The position numbers were made by a program, and so were the translations under genes. A stretch of DNA of 51,670 bases from Halalkalibacter hemicellulosilyticusJCM 9152. GTDB lineage: Bacteria > Bacillota > Bacilli > Bacillales > Bacillaceae_D. The DNA lies in contig NZ_BAUU01000030.1 in NCBI RefSeq assembly GCF_000513115.1, forward strand, positions 1 to 51,670. Reading direction: 5' to 3'. How positions within the stretch are numbered: the stretch's first letter is position 1; every line of letters starts with the position of its first letter. The notes beneath the pieces are model-generated. The model was not told where the DNA came from. It saw nothing but the letters and a program-made list of their open reading frames with translations, and made no database searches. Positions 18,525 through 27,157 of the stretch are shown one piece after another.

Positions 18525-18540
18525 AATAAAGCGCTTACAT
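18525..18540. promoter_or_regulatory. cre-like site upstream of importer operon
   Basis: AATAAAGCGCTTACAT keeps the AAAGCGCTT palindromic core of cre boxes but has two mismatches at the left end. It lies 62 bp before the permease start. Confidence 0.45.
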
Positions 18541-18559
18541 CAAATTATTTTGTCAATTG

Positions 18560-18575
18560 ATAACACTATTTTGAC
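18560..18575. promoter_or_regulatory. Candidate operator upstream of importer operon
   Basis: ATAACACTATTTTGAC, partner of the sequence at 11588-11603. On the minus strand the similarity continues through a TTGACA hexamer that may serve as the -35 box. Likely target of one of the two flanking YesN regulators; inference. Confidence 0.4.
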
Positions 18576-18680
18576 TAAACGTACCCGATCTTTATTACAA
18601 CCAACACCGATACCTAACAGGCTATTCCCATTAAAATATAGCTTCAGCTACTCAAATAACAACAGAAAAAGAAGATTAAA

Positions 18681-18722
18681 AGGGCACCAAAAAAGTTAAG
18701 AACTAAACTTTTTCGGCGCCCT
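18681..18722. terminator. Bidirectional inverted repeat, GGCACC-AAAAAGTT type
   Basis: AGGGCACCAAAAAAGTT (18681-18697) pairs with AACTTTTTCGGCGCCCT (18706-18722) with two G-U pairs. The same palindrome family occurs at 50594-50631. It lies just after the second YesN gene on the minus strand. Confidence 0.65.
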
Positions 18723-18768
18723 CTCCAAAGACTGCTCATTAAATTTCCGTGACTTATTTTCTACTTTT

Positions 18769-20402
18769 TTAATTTAGCGTATAATTATCACGAAATTCTT
18801 TTGGCGTCATTCCCGTCACTTTTTTAAAAAGCGAGTAAACGAATGTGCGGCATTGTAACCGACTTCCATTCCAACATCACGTATTTTAACATTTCCATCT
18901 CTAAGGAGCTTCTTTGCCTTTCTGATCCGACATTTATCAATGTACTCCGATAAATTAATGCCATATTCTTGTTTAAAGAAATGCGATAAATAAGATGGAT
19001 TAAAATAATGAACCTCCGCTAAGCGAACTAGTGATAAATCTTCACTTAAATTATTTTCAATATATTGGCAGATGCGTTCAATTACTTTTGAGGCTCTGTC
19101 TCGTTCATCCGTTTGTTTAACCTTGAAAACTTCCGTCGCAATGTCATTTAAATATCGAAAACCGCTTTTCATCGAAGCATGATCATCTAGTCTCAATAAC
19201 TTTTCCGAATGATCAATTCTATTGTACCAGCCCATCCTATTAATATAGGAATACAGAACAATAGCCACAGAAAAGTACGTTTCGATCATTTGTTGTATAC
19301 AACCATTTTGTAACGATTGTTCTAATTCTTTCAACAAAATGAAAAATTCCTCTGAACGATTCGCTTCTAGATGAACGACTAAGATTTCAACTATTTGACT
19401 AGACTCTAATCCTTTGTTACTAGTATATTCATTATTTTGCTCTTGTGAGGCACGCAAAATAACCGGAATGTCCTCTCCTATTTTCAGTTGCTGAAGCTGT
19501 CTTAGGCGTTCATACATTTTTGTTACATCTTCCCATTTGATAAACTCAATGCTTATCGTAAAGCCAATTGTTACTTCAATTGAACTTAAGCATTCCTCTT
19601 GAACGAGCTCCAGAGTACCTTCTAAATATTTATGAAAATGCTTATCTACTTTTTCATTTTTTTTAAATAAGATTGGTTGGATAAAATAAAGAATATCTCC
19701 ATGTTTATCGACAATTCCATTACAATGGATCTGATCAGAAAAGTGATCCTCCCAAATCGCCCGAACAGCGGAAAGAATTTCACTTCTTTCCGTATATGTT
19801 TTTCCTTTTTGATAATCCAAATGAGCAAGAACCATCATAACCCCACTTGTAGGATCTAATGAAATATTTAACTTTTTGAACTCATTTAGAAGCACTTCTT
19901 GATCTGCACAAACAGCCTTGCTTTTTTGTAAAAGATGTCTCAAATAATCTCCTTGCGCCATCATTTCATAGGCGTATATTTGCTCGCGAGATTGCTCTAA
20001 CAATAGGTTGTCAAGTTGGCGGCGTTGAATTTCCTCCATCACTTCTATTACGGTTTCCGTCACCTTATCGTATCCTTCTGTTTTGAGTAAATATCGAACA
20101 TTAGGCATTTGAATCGCTTTATATGTATATTCAAAGTTACTATGTCCCGTGAGGAAAATGGCTTTACACCTAGGCCAATATGCTTGTATCTCCTCAATCA
20201 GTTCCAATCCACTCATTCCAGGCATCGCAATATCAGTAAGTACAATATCAATTCTAGTATTGGACATCCAATTCAAAGCCTCTTTTCCAGAGTATGCTTT
20301 ACAAACGTCTAACTGATCAGGCATTAACCGACTAAACACTTCATATAAACCATCAGTAATGATTTCTTCATCATCCACGATCAATAGTCTGTACATCCTC
20401 AT
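18769..20402 (-). CDS. YesN-type response regulator, AraC output domain, frame broken near the C-terminus
   Basis: Receiver with Asp10-Asp11, phosphoacceptor Asp57 in VLTDIAMPGMSG and a Lys in YLLKTEGYD; long linker; C-terminal double helix-turn-helix from ~residue 430 with LSLVRLAEVHYFNPSYLSHFF and VRDVGMEVGYNAAHSF-like sequence. As written the frame stops at 18816 after RFLKK, but the minus strand reads CGC TTTTT AAAAAAG TGACGG. Adding one T gives RFFKKVTGMTPKEFRDNY and a stop at 18769, the normal end for this family. So either a one-base sequence error or a mutant lacking the last ~16 residues. The gene overlaps the kinase by 32 bp; an RBS-like AGGGGGAGA suits the ATG at 20396 slightly better than that at 20402. 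Confidence 0.85.
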
Positions 20403-22137
20403 TCTCCCCCTTTTGTTTAATTCGGATCACGACTTTCAGACCGCCTAGTTCACTTTTCGACAAGAACAATCCACTACCTGTTCCATAAGTTAATACCATT
20501 CTTCGGTGAATATTAATCATACCTGTCTGCTCCTGGTGCTCGTCTATGTTCATAATATGCTTAGCCAACTTATAAATCTTATCATCATTGACCGTGTCAC
20601 CATTATCTTCCACGATAATTGAAAATTCATCATTCAACACTTCATAATGTATACGTAGATACCCTTCATCTGACATTTTTTCAAGACTATGCTCATAGGC
20701 ATTCTCGATAATTGGTTGTACAATTAGCCTCGGTACTTTTACTCGTTCCATTTGCTCAGGTAATTCATCAAATTGCACTTTTATACGCCTTGAAAAACGC
20801 AGGTTTTGAATTTCTGTATACATACGTGCATGCTTTATTTCTTCCTCTAACGATACTTCATTCTCTCCATTACGTGTAATAAATCGAAAATATTCTCCAA
20901 GCATTTTCGTAAACACTTCAATTCTCTCCGTATCCTCTGTCTTAGCAAGTGAATTCAAGATAAAGAAACTATTATATAGAAAATGCGGATTAATTTGCGA
21001 CTGGAGCTGTTTTAATTCTGCCTTTTGCATCATGAGCTTTTGCTTATAATCTTGATCTATAAGCTGTTTTAATTTTACTAGCATTTTATTATAGCGATCG
21101 TATATAAAACCAAACTCATCCGTTTTTTCATGTTTAATTGGTTTATCTAAACCACCACTCTCCATCCTTTTAAATCCATCAACAAGAAGTAATAGTGGCC
21201 TATGAACAAGCTTATAGGTAGAGTATGAATAAATCATAATCGTAACAATAGAAGTGACAATAAACACCCACACCCAATTACTAAATTTATTTAACGGACT
21301 TTTTACGATTTCTTCTGGTAAATAGGTCACGACAAAAAGCCCCAATTCTTCAGAATAGGCTTTGTCAAAATGATAAAGGCTGCCATCCACGTCCACTCTA
21401 TTCGTGCTATCTATTAATTTTTTATCTGTATTTAAATAATGGTTTGGAATTCTATTCGACTCCTCCCCTACGGACAGCATAACTCTCCAATCTTCTGAAA
21501 GTAAAAATGTGCCACTTTCTGGATACATGTTTAACGTATCTAACGATTCCTTCAACTTCTCAGCGTCTAATTCAACTTGGACCGTATAAAGCGGTTCTCC
21601 CTCTTGATCAATTCCCATCATTGAAGGCCTTAGGTGTAAAAATCCACCCTTTTCTATTAATCTATCTTTATTACCTTCCAAAGTCATTTCCGTCGCATCG
21701 TAGAGTAGCTGATCAAAAGTTTGGACTGCATTAACTGCTGAAATGGTGACATCAACAGAACGAATGTGTATATAAATATCCTTAATATAAGCACTAGTAT
21801 TTCGAATAGAAGTCAATCGATGGAGAACATAATTAATGCTTGATTTCTTTTCAGTACTATCCATCATATCCCAAGTTAAGGCGATTTTTCGTAATTCTCT
21901 TTCCTGCAAAATATCGAATTGTTGAATTTCCATCCACTCAATTTCGCGATTTAAGTTCTCTAAATAAGATGTTAACTGTACTTGTGCATACCGTGAAATT
22001 TCCTGATTCGCATTACTATAACTCCAATTATACAAATATAAACCTAGCAATATAATTGGCAAAATAACAACATGATACATAACAAGTAATCGTACAAATA
22101 ATGTTTTTCCAAAAATATGATTACGTTTGCTAAACAA
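20371..22137 (-). CDS. YesM-type sensor histidine kinase (588 aa)
   Basis: Membrane helix (~14-38), extracytoplasmic sensor region (~40-285), second helix (~287-307), HAMP-like segment (~310-362), then His385 in QINPHFLYN, N-box Asn479 in IENAYEHS. The G1 box is DNGDTVND rather than DNGxGM, and the G2 region GMINIHRRM lacks the usual GxGL, so the ATP lid is somewhat degenerate compared with the first kinase, though YesM proteins vary here. Transcribed with the overlapping YesN gene. Likely senses sugar outside and controls the adjacent importer. Confidence 0.87.
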   Translation of the reverse strand: MFSKRNHIFGKTLFVRLLVMYHVVILPIILLGLYLYNWSYSNANQEISRYAQVQLTSYLENLNREIEWMEIQQFDILQERELRKIALTWDMMDSTEKKSSINYVLHRLTSIRNTSAYIKDIYIHIRSVDVTISAVNAVQTFDQLLYDATEMTLEGNKDRLIEKGGFLHLRPSMMGIDQEGEPLYTVQVELDAEKLKESLDTLNMYPESGTFLLSEDWRVMLSVGEESNRIPNHYLNTDKKLIDSTNRVDVDGSLYHFDKAYSEELGLFVVTYLPEEIVKSPLNKFSNWVWVFIVTSIVTIMIYSYSTYKLVHRPLLLLVDGFKRMESGGLDKPIKHEKTDEFGFIYDRYNKMLVKLKQLIDQDYKQKLMMQKAELKQLQSQINPHFLYNSFFILNSLAKTEDTERIEVFTKMLGEYFRFITRNGENEVSLEEEIKHARMYTEIQNLRFSRRIKVQFDELPEQMERVKVPRLIVQPIIENAYEHSLEKMSDEGYLRIHYEVLNDEFSIIVEDNGDTVNDDKIYKLAKHIMNIDEHQEQTGMINIHRRMVLTYGTGSGLFLSKSELGGLKVVIRIKQKGENEDVQTIDRG

Positions 22138-22233
22138 GTAAATCCCCTCCGATGCTGTTCGATCCGTAGACTACATGACAGACAAAACTGCACCAGACTA
22201 CGAGGTCACTGAAAAATAAAGTTAATTTTTTCA

Positions 22234-22289
22234 ATGCTCTTTATTATAGTAACAATGATTGTAGACGTTCTGCATTGCTTAAAGAGCAT
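22234..22289 (-). terminator. Hairpin between orphan binding protein and YesM
   Basis: ATGCTCTTTA (22234-22243) and TAAAGAGCAT (22280-22289) are 10-bp complements with a large loop. It sits between the restored stop of the binding protein (22333) and the kinase start. Lacks a clear U tract; weak call. Confidence 0.35.
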
Positions 22290-22332
22290 AATAAAAATAC
22301 AACGAACCATATTCAGTGCTCTCTAGAATACT

Positions 22333-24031
22333 TCAATTTTCATTTCGTTCTGAGTGCCATTGATTCACTTCTACTGTCATTTGAGCTCCGCCCATTCGAT
22401 TCCAATCATCAACAAACTGATCGAATTCATCAATAGAACGACCAAGGATAATATCTATAAATGTATCGTGCATTAGATCGTCCAAAATAGGTTTCATTTT
22501 AATCATCGTATTTGTCGGTGCTCCTACAAAATGATCATATAACAGTTGATCATTTTCAGCATATTGTTCAAGTATTGAAAAGGCTCCTTCTGGCCCATAC
22601 GTTCGTTCCCATCCCCAACCAGATTTATCATGCTGGTTAATTATAATTATCTATATTCTTTTGAATCGCTCTTGCCTCTGGCTTCAAATTAGAATAATCT
22701 CCAGATAATCGTGCATGTTCGAGTTGACGATACGCCTCTAAATTTTTTAATGCCGGATATGGTGTAACGGGCGACACTCTCCAAGCAGGAAATGGTGTAC
22801 TATAATAGACTTCATATTCAGCTGTCTCCCCCCAGTTTTTCTCTAAGTGAAGATTAATCATTTTTATAATCGCTTCTGGATAGTCATATCCTTCTTTGAC
22901 CACTAAAAAATGGTCAGTTGAAAATTTCAATGGCACTTTCGGCAGCCGTTCTGAATGAGAAACGATTGGATAAGCTTGCCACTGTGCGCTTTCATCATCT
23001 AAACGACTTGTCCCCGCGACAAAGGATGCCCATTGTTCACCATAAAACATTCCTATTTTTCCTTTTTCAACTTGGCTCTCAACTTTCATACCATCTTTAA
23101 ACATAAATTCATTATCTAGTTGACCGTCATAATACATTTCTTGTAGCGCTTTCAAACCGACTTTCACCTCTGGTTGAACCCCTCCAAAAACTAGTTCTCC
23201 TTGTTCATCTTCAACCCAAATTGTCGGATAAGCTCCGTACCCTGCCATAAATCCAGTAATTCCTAGTACAGGGTCCCAAAGATGTTGAGTAATGGCTAGA
23301 CCTAACGTGTCATCCTCACCTGATTGGTTCGGATCATCATTTGTAAACGCTTTCGAAATTTCAAGAACGTCATCCATTGTTGTTGGAGGATCTAGCTTTA
23401 ACGTCTCTAACCAGTCTGTGCGAATCCAGATAAACTGTGCTCTCTCAATAGAAGATTCTATTTCAGGTATCCCCATTAAATTCCCATCAATAATAGCAGC
23501 TTCAAATGGACCTGAGCCTTCTTGATTCATAATCTCCTTCGTAAAAGGAGTCGCATACGTCTCGTAAACAGAAGAAAGATCTTGTATTAAGCCTGCACTG
23601 TTCAATTGTCTTAATTGCTGTGCACTTACTTTTGCTACATCAGGTAAGTTTCCCGAAGCAAGAACAGCACCTAATTTTCGGTGATAAAGGTCGCCTTTCG
23701 CTTTCCAATCATACTTAACTTCTATACCTAGTACTTGTTCATAAAGCCTACTCCAACGATTATCATCTAATGTTTCTCCAGGCAGTTCATTCAGTAAATT
23801 TTCTAAACTCTCACTTGTCTCTCTAACTAAATGAATTTCAATTGAAGGAGAATATTTAGTTAGTCCAGGATGCTGATCATTCATTTCTTCTTGATCCCCA
23901 CCTAAAACAGAATCATCTCCCGCCTCCATACCTTGTTCACAAGTTGACAAAATTGGAATCATAAATAGCACTGTCAGAAGAAAACCGGCTTTATTTAATT
24001 TTACCCACACAAGTAATGAACCCCATTTCAT
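22333..24031 (-). pseudogene. LplA-like sugar-binding lipoprotein, frameshift 97 codons before the end
   Basis: Signal-peptide-like N-terminus ending in ILSTC (a slightly unusual lipobox with Thr before Cys), then a family 1 / LplA-type solute-binding fold (VLEISKAFTNDDPNQSGEDDT, a Ca-loop-like segment typical of these proteins). As written it stops at 22637 after NIDNYN. One base further, the minus strand continues in another frame with NQHDKSGWGWERTYGPEGAF to NEWNRMGG-like and VNQWHSERNEN, ending at 22333; that is the normal C-terminus of this family. Dropping one T near 22638-22640 restores one ~565-residue protein. No permease genes adjoin it, so it is an orphan or works with an importer elsewhere in the locus. 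Confidence 0.75.
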
Positions 24032-24246
24032 AGTTTAGTAATGTTGAAATAGCGTATTATTATAAATTATTCTATCATAGTTTGATTTTTTCAATAAACA
24101 TTTATTTAGATCGTTACCATTCGTTTGTTATATTAGAAATTTTAATTGTACAATACATCATTCACTCGCTTGTACACAAGATCGCTGTTTATCTCTTGCA
24201 AAATTTTTTTGAATCAGCAATGGAAAATGATACACTTCATAAAAAT

Positions 24247-24290
24247 TGGCTTGTATCAGTTTCTCTGAAGAGAGCAACCAATACAAGCCA
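24247..24290 (-). terminator. Terminator behind the GH10-GH43 operon
   Basis: TGGCTTGTAT (24247-24256) and ATACAAGCCA (24281-24290) are perfect complements; the minus strand continues with five U residues. The 24032-24308 gap otherwise holds A+T-rich promoter-like DNA for the binding protein (TATAAT on the minus strand at 24059-24064) and no gene. Confidence 0.7.
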
Positions 24291-24308
24291 TTTTATCTAG
24301 TAGTTTGA

Positions 24309-25823
24309 TCATACGTTCAGTTTTGTATATCGAAAATAATCAAAATCAGCAAAACCTCCGACTTCTCTCGTAGCATAATTAAATAACCCTATTCGACAAC
24401 CCATGAAATGATCTAATGTGTATTTCAGTTTGACTGAAATACCTATTTTCTTCCATTCCAATCCATCATCTGAATAATAACAACGAGCGATATCATGGCT
24501 ATTTTTAAAATCAAATTCCATCTTTAAATAAATGTCATCTCTATCATATCGAACGCTTTCAACTAGTTCTTGCTCCCCAGTGTCACTTTTCACACACATC
24601 TCAACATAACCATTTCCCGATTCATCTTTCCGAATACCAACTGTACCATAATGAGATTGTAGCGCAACTATCCCAGCATAATCTCCAGGTTTCATATGTT
24701 GACTGTCCATAAAGGTCATTCCACTACATGCAGGACCTTCTGTTCTTTGTGTTAATGTATTACGTGCATATTCAACACTTCCTGTTAAATGTCCAGTTAT
24801 CAACCTCAAATACCCTGGCCTTGCTGTAACCGTCCACCATTTGTTGTTAGGATTGTGATTCCACTGCCAATTATATGACAATTTATTTTCTTCATATTCA
24901 AATTCATCACTTCTAACAATAGGCTTTGATTCGAACGTTGGTAACCTAGCTTCAAAAGCCTTCGGAACTTTCCCATCAAAACCAAATATTGGCCAGTCGT
25001 CAAGCCATCTCACAGGAACAGCACAAGGAATCCTTCCGACAGCACCATGATCTTGAAATAAAAAAGCATACCATTCTCCGTGCGGTGTATCAACAATACC
25101 TCCCTGAGCAACTCCTTGATTTTGATAACCCATGTCATTATCTAAAACAATCCTACGTTCATAAGGGCCGAAAAGGTCTTTTGAACGGTAGCAAATTTGC
25201 CTCCGACGTTTATTTCCAAACTTTGGCCATTCAATAAAAAATAAATAATAATAACCATTTAAATGATATGCGTGACATCCCTCACATCGTAAACCTATCC
25301 CTTCATACTCTGTAACGAACAGAACCTGATCTATTCCGTCTTCTTTTTTCGAAGTGGCATCTTCCGTTAATTCCGTAATACGAATGTCACCATTCCCATG
25401 GATCACAAAGACTCGTTCATTATCAAACAACAAGCTCGGATCATGATGAAGTCCTGGAATGACAGAACATTCCCACTCACCGTTTTCAATATCAGTTGTT
25501 TGATACATGTAAAATTGATTGGTGTCATTGCTTGAGAAACAAAGGTAAAATGTCTGATTGTGATAACGTAAGCAAGTAGCCCATGATCCTTTACCATAAA
25601 TGTTCTTTCTATCAATTAAACGATGTTCTTCATTATCAGCAAATGTGTCAAACACATAATTAACGATCTCCCAATCTTTTAAATTACATGATTTCATTAT
25701 CGGACAACCTGGCATTGAATGCATACTCGTACTTGACATATAGAAGTATTCTCCTACACGAATCACACTAGGATCCGGAACATCTGCCCAAATAATTGGG
25801 TTCGTAATGATTGTACTACTCAT
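24309..25823 (-). CDS. Intracellular GH43 beta-xylosidase-like enzyme (504 aa)
   Basis: GH43 propeller (~5-320) plus C-terminal ConA-like beta-sandwich (~325-502). Catalytic residues: base Asp17 in VPDPSVIRV, the pKa-tuning Asp in HHDPSLLF, general acid Glu in RCEGCHAYHLNGYYYL. No signal peptide. It is a close relative of the first catalytic module plus beta-sandwich of the giant protein at 27158-32485 (shared NWQWNHNPNN/VWQWNHNPDN, RNTLTQRT and HFMG motifs), so secreted and cytoplasmic versions coexist. Second gene of an operon with GH10 (33-bp gap). Likely cleaves xylo-oligosaccharides made by that xylanase; GH43 specificity cannot be fixed from sequence alone. Confidence 0.9.
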   Translation of the reverse strand: MSSTIITNPIIWADVPDPSVIRVGEYFYMSSTSMHSMPGCPIMKSCNLKDWEIVNYVFDTFADNEEHRLIDRKNIYGKGSWATCLRYHNQTFYLCFSSNDTNQFYMYQTTDIENGEWECSVIPGLHHDPSLLFDNERVFVIHGNGDIRITELTEDATSKKEDGIDQVLFVTEYEGIGLRCEGCHAYHLNGYYYLFFIEWPKFGNKRRRQICYRSKDLFGPYERRIVLDNDMGYQNQGVAQGGIVDTPHGEWYAFLFQDHGAVGRIPCAVPVRWLDDWPIFGFDGKVPKAFEARLPTFESKPIVRSDEFEYEENKLSYNWQWNHNPNNKWWTVTARPGYLRLITGHLTGSVEYARNTLTQRTEGPACSGMTFMDSQHMKPGDYAGIVALQSHYGTVGIRKDESGNGYVEMCVKSDTGEQELVESVRYDRDDIYLKMEFDFKNSHDIARCYYSDDGLEWKKIGISVKLKYTLDHFMGCRIGLFNYATREVGGFADFDYFRYTKLNV

Positions 25824-25856
25824 GATAACCTCTCCTAAATAAAATGCATTCTCTAT

Positions 25857-26876
25857 TTACGAACGTGCAACATCCAAAAGTTTCCAATAGGATTTCTTTG
25901 GTTGATGATTCGAATCAAAAGGGAACGGCCAGTTTCTGCGACCTCTCACAGGAAAATCATTTAGCCAAGTATAATCATCTGCTGCGCCCCAAAAAGTAAC
26001 AGATGTAATAACGTCAGAATACTCTTTAAAAATGTTGAAAAACATTTCATATCGATTAGCTTGCATTTCCATTAACGCTTCTGTCGGTTCCACTAAATCA
26101 GTTCGACGATCATCATGATCGAAAACGGATACATCCAGTTCAGTAATATGTAACTGTAATCCTAGACTTGCATATCTTTCAAGCCCTTGACGAATAAGAT
26201 CTAGTGTCGGATATTCCAAATTCCAATGAGCCTGTAACCCAATTCCATGAATGGGTGTGCCATTCTCTTTCAATGATTTAACCATACTATATATTTTTTC
26301 TCTTTTCTTTGGGACAAATTCATTATAATCATTATAGAACAAGAGTGCATTTGGATCCGCACTGTGAGCATATTCAAATGCTTTTGAAATAAAGTCCTCA
26401 CCTACAATATCAAGCCATTTTGAAGGACGAAGCATCTCTTCGTCCTTGTCAGAGACTACTTCATTAACTACATCCCATGCATATATTTGCCCTTTATAAC
26501 GCTTCAGCACCGTTTCAATATGTGACTGCATTCGCTTCAAAAGTGTTTGTCGATCTACGACATTTCCATCTTCTCGCTCAAACACCCACTTTGATGTTTG
26601 ATTGTGCCATACAAGCGTATGTCCTCTAACCTCCATTTCATGTTCTTTCGCGAAAGAGATAAGACGATCCGCATGCTCAAAAGTATAATGATGTTCACGC
26701 GGATGGAGCCTTTCGAATTTCATTTCATTCTCTGCAGTTATACTATTAAAATGGTGACTAAGTAGATCACATTGAGTATGAATTGTCTTTGAATTGACCG
26801 CCGCTCCTATTGAAAAATAGTCCCCAAACGCCTCATGAAGCTTTTTACAATCTGTCATTCTGGAATTCTTCACCAT
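25857..26876 (-). CDS. Intracellular GH10 endo-beta-1,4-xylanase (339 aa)
   Basis: Single-domain (beta/alpha)8 GH10 enzyme of the length of cytoplasmic Bacillus/Geobacillus xylanases, with no signal peptide. Acid/base Glu139 in WDVVNEVVSD and nucleophile Glu246 in HITELDVSV are both present, as are the substrate-binding TAENEMK and GHTLVWHNQ blocks. It would shorten imported xylo-oligosaccharides for the GH43 enzyme encoded next. A well-formed promoter with a shared operator lies 44-110 bp upstream. Start supported by GAGAGGATGAG upstream. Confidence 0.95.
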   Translation of the reverse strand: MVKNSRMTDCKKLHEAFGDYFSIGAAVNSKTIHTQCDLLSHHFNSITAENEMKFERLHPREHHYTFEHADRLISFAKEHEMEVRGHTLVWHNQTSKWVFEREDGNVVDRQTLLKRMQSHIETVLKRYKGQIYAWDVVNEVVSDKDEEMLRPSKWLDIVGEDFISKAFEYAHSADPNALLFYNDYNEFVPKKREKIYSMVKSLKENGTPIHGIGLQAHWNLEYPTLDLIRQGLERYASLGLQLHITELDVSVFDHDDRRTDLVEPTEALMEMQANRYEMFFNIFKEYSDVITSVTFWGAADDYTWLNDFPVRGRRNWPFPFDSNHQPKKSYWKLLDVARS

Positions 26877-26919
26877 TTCTCATCCTCTCGTTACATTTCC
26901 AAATGTGTATACATAATTT

Positions 26920-26986
26920 AGTTTAACGGGCTTAGATGTTTACAGCAACCTGTCATTCTATAGGTGATTAACCCTATATCTTATAG
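26920..26986 (-). promoter_or_regulatory. Regulated promoter of the GH10-GH43 operon (shared bipartite operator)
   Basis: On the minus strand: -35 TTGCTG (26948-26943), 17 bp, -10 TAAACT (26925-26920). An upstream element abuts and overlaps the -35: on the plus strand CAGCAACCTGTCATT (26943-26957), AACCC at 26971-26975 and TTATAG ending at 26986. The same elements with identical spacing occur at 46067-46133 and 48813-48879. This is the layout expected for an AraC/YesN-type activator bound next to -35. Confidence 0.6.
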
Positions 26987-27011
26987 ATCAAGTCGATAGG
27001 TTAAAAAGAAA

Positions 27012-27147
27012 ATGAAGCAGGGACAAGTGTTTTAATAAATGTGAAACCGAACAAATACACATTGGTGCAAATAAACCTCTTTCTGAAATATATTTCGCAC
27101 ATTGTTCAGATTTCAACAAAACACTTTTCGTTATGCCCCAACTTCAT
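27012..27147. repeat. Palindromic intergenic element, diverged copy
   Basis: Imperfect inverted-repeat element related to 47108-47227: both contain GGGACAA near one end, a GAxACCGAACAAAT block, CTGAAATATAT and AAACACTTTT near the other end. It ends 10 bp beyond the stop of the giant GH43 gene and may act as its terminator. Confidence 0.6.
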
Positions 27148-27157
27148 TCAACTTAAT

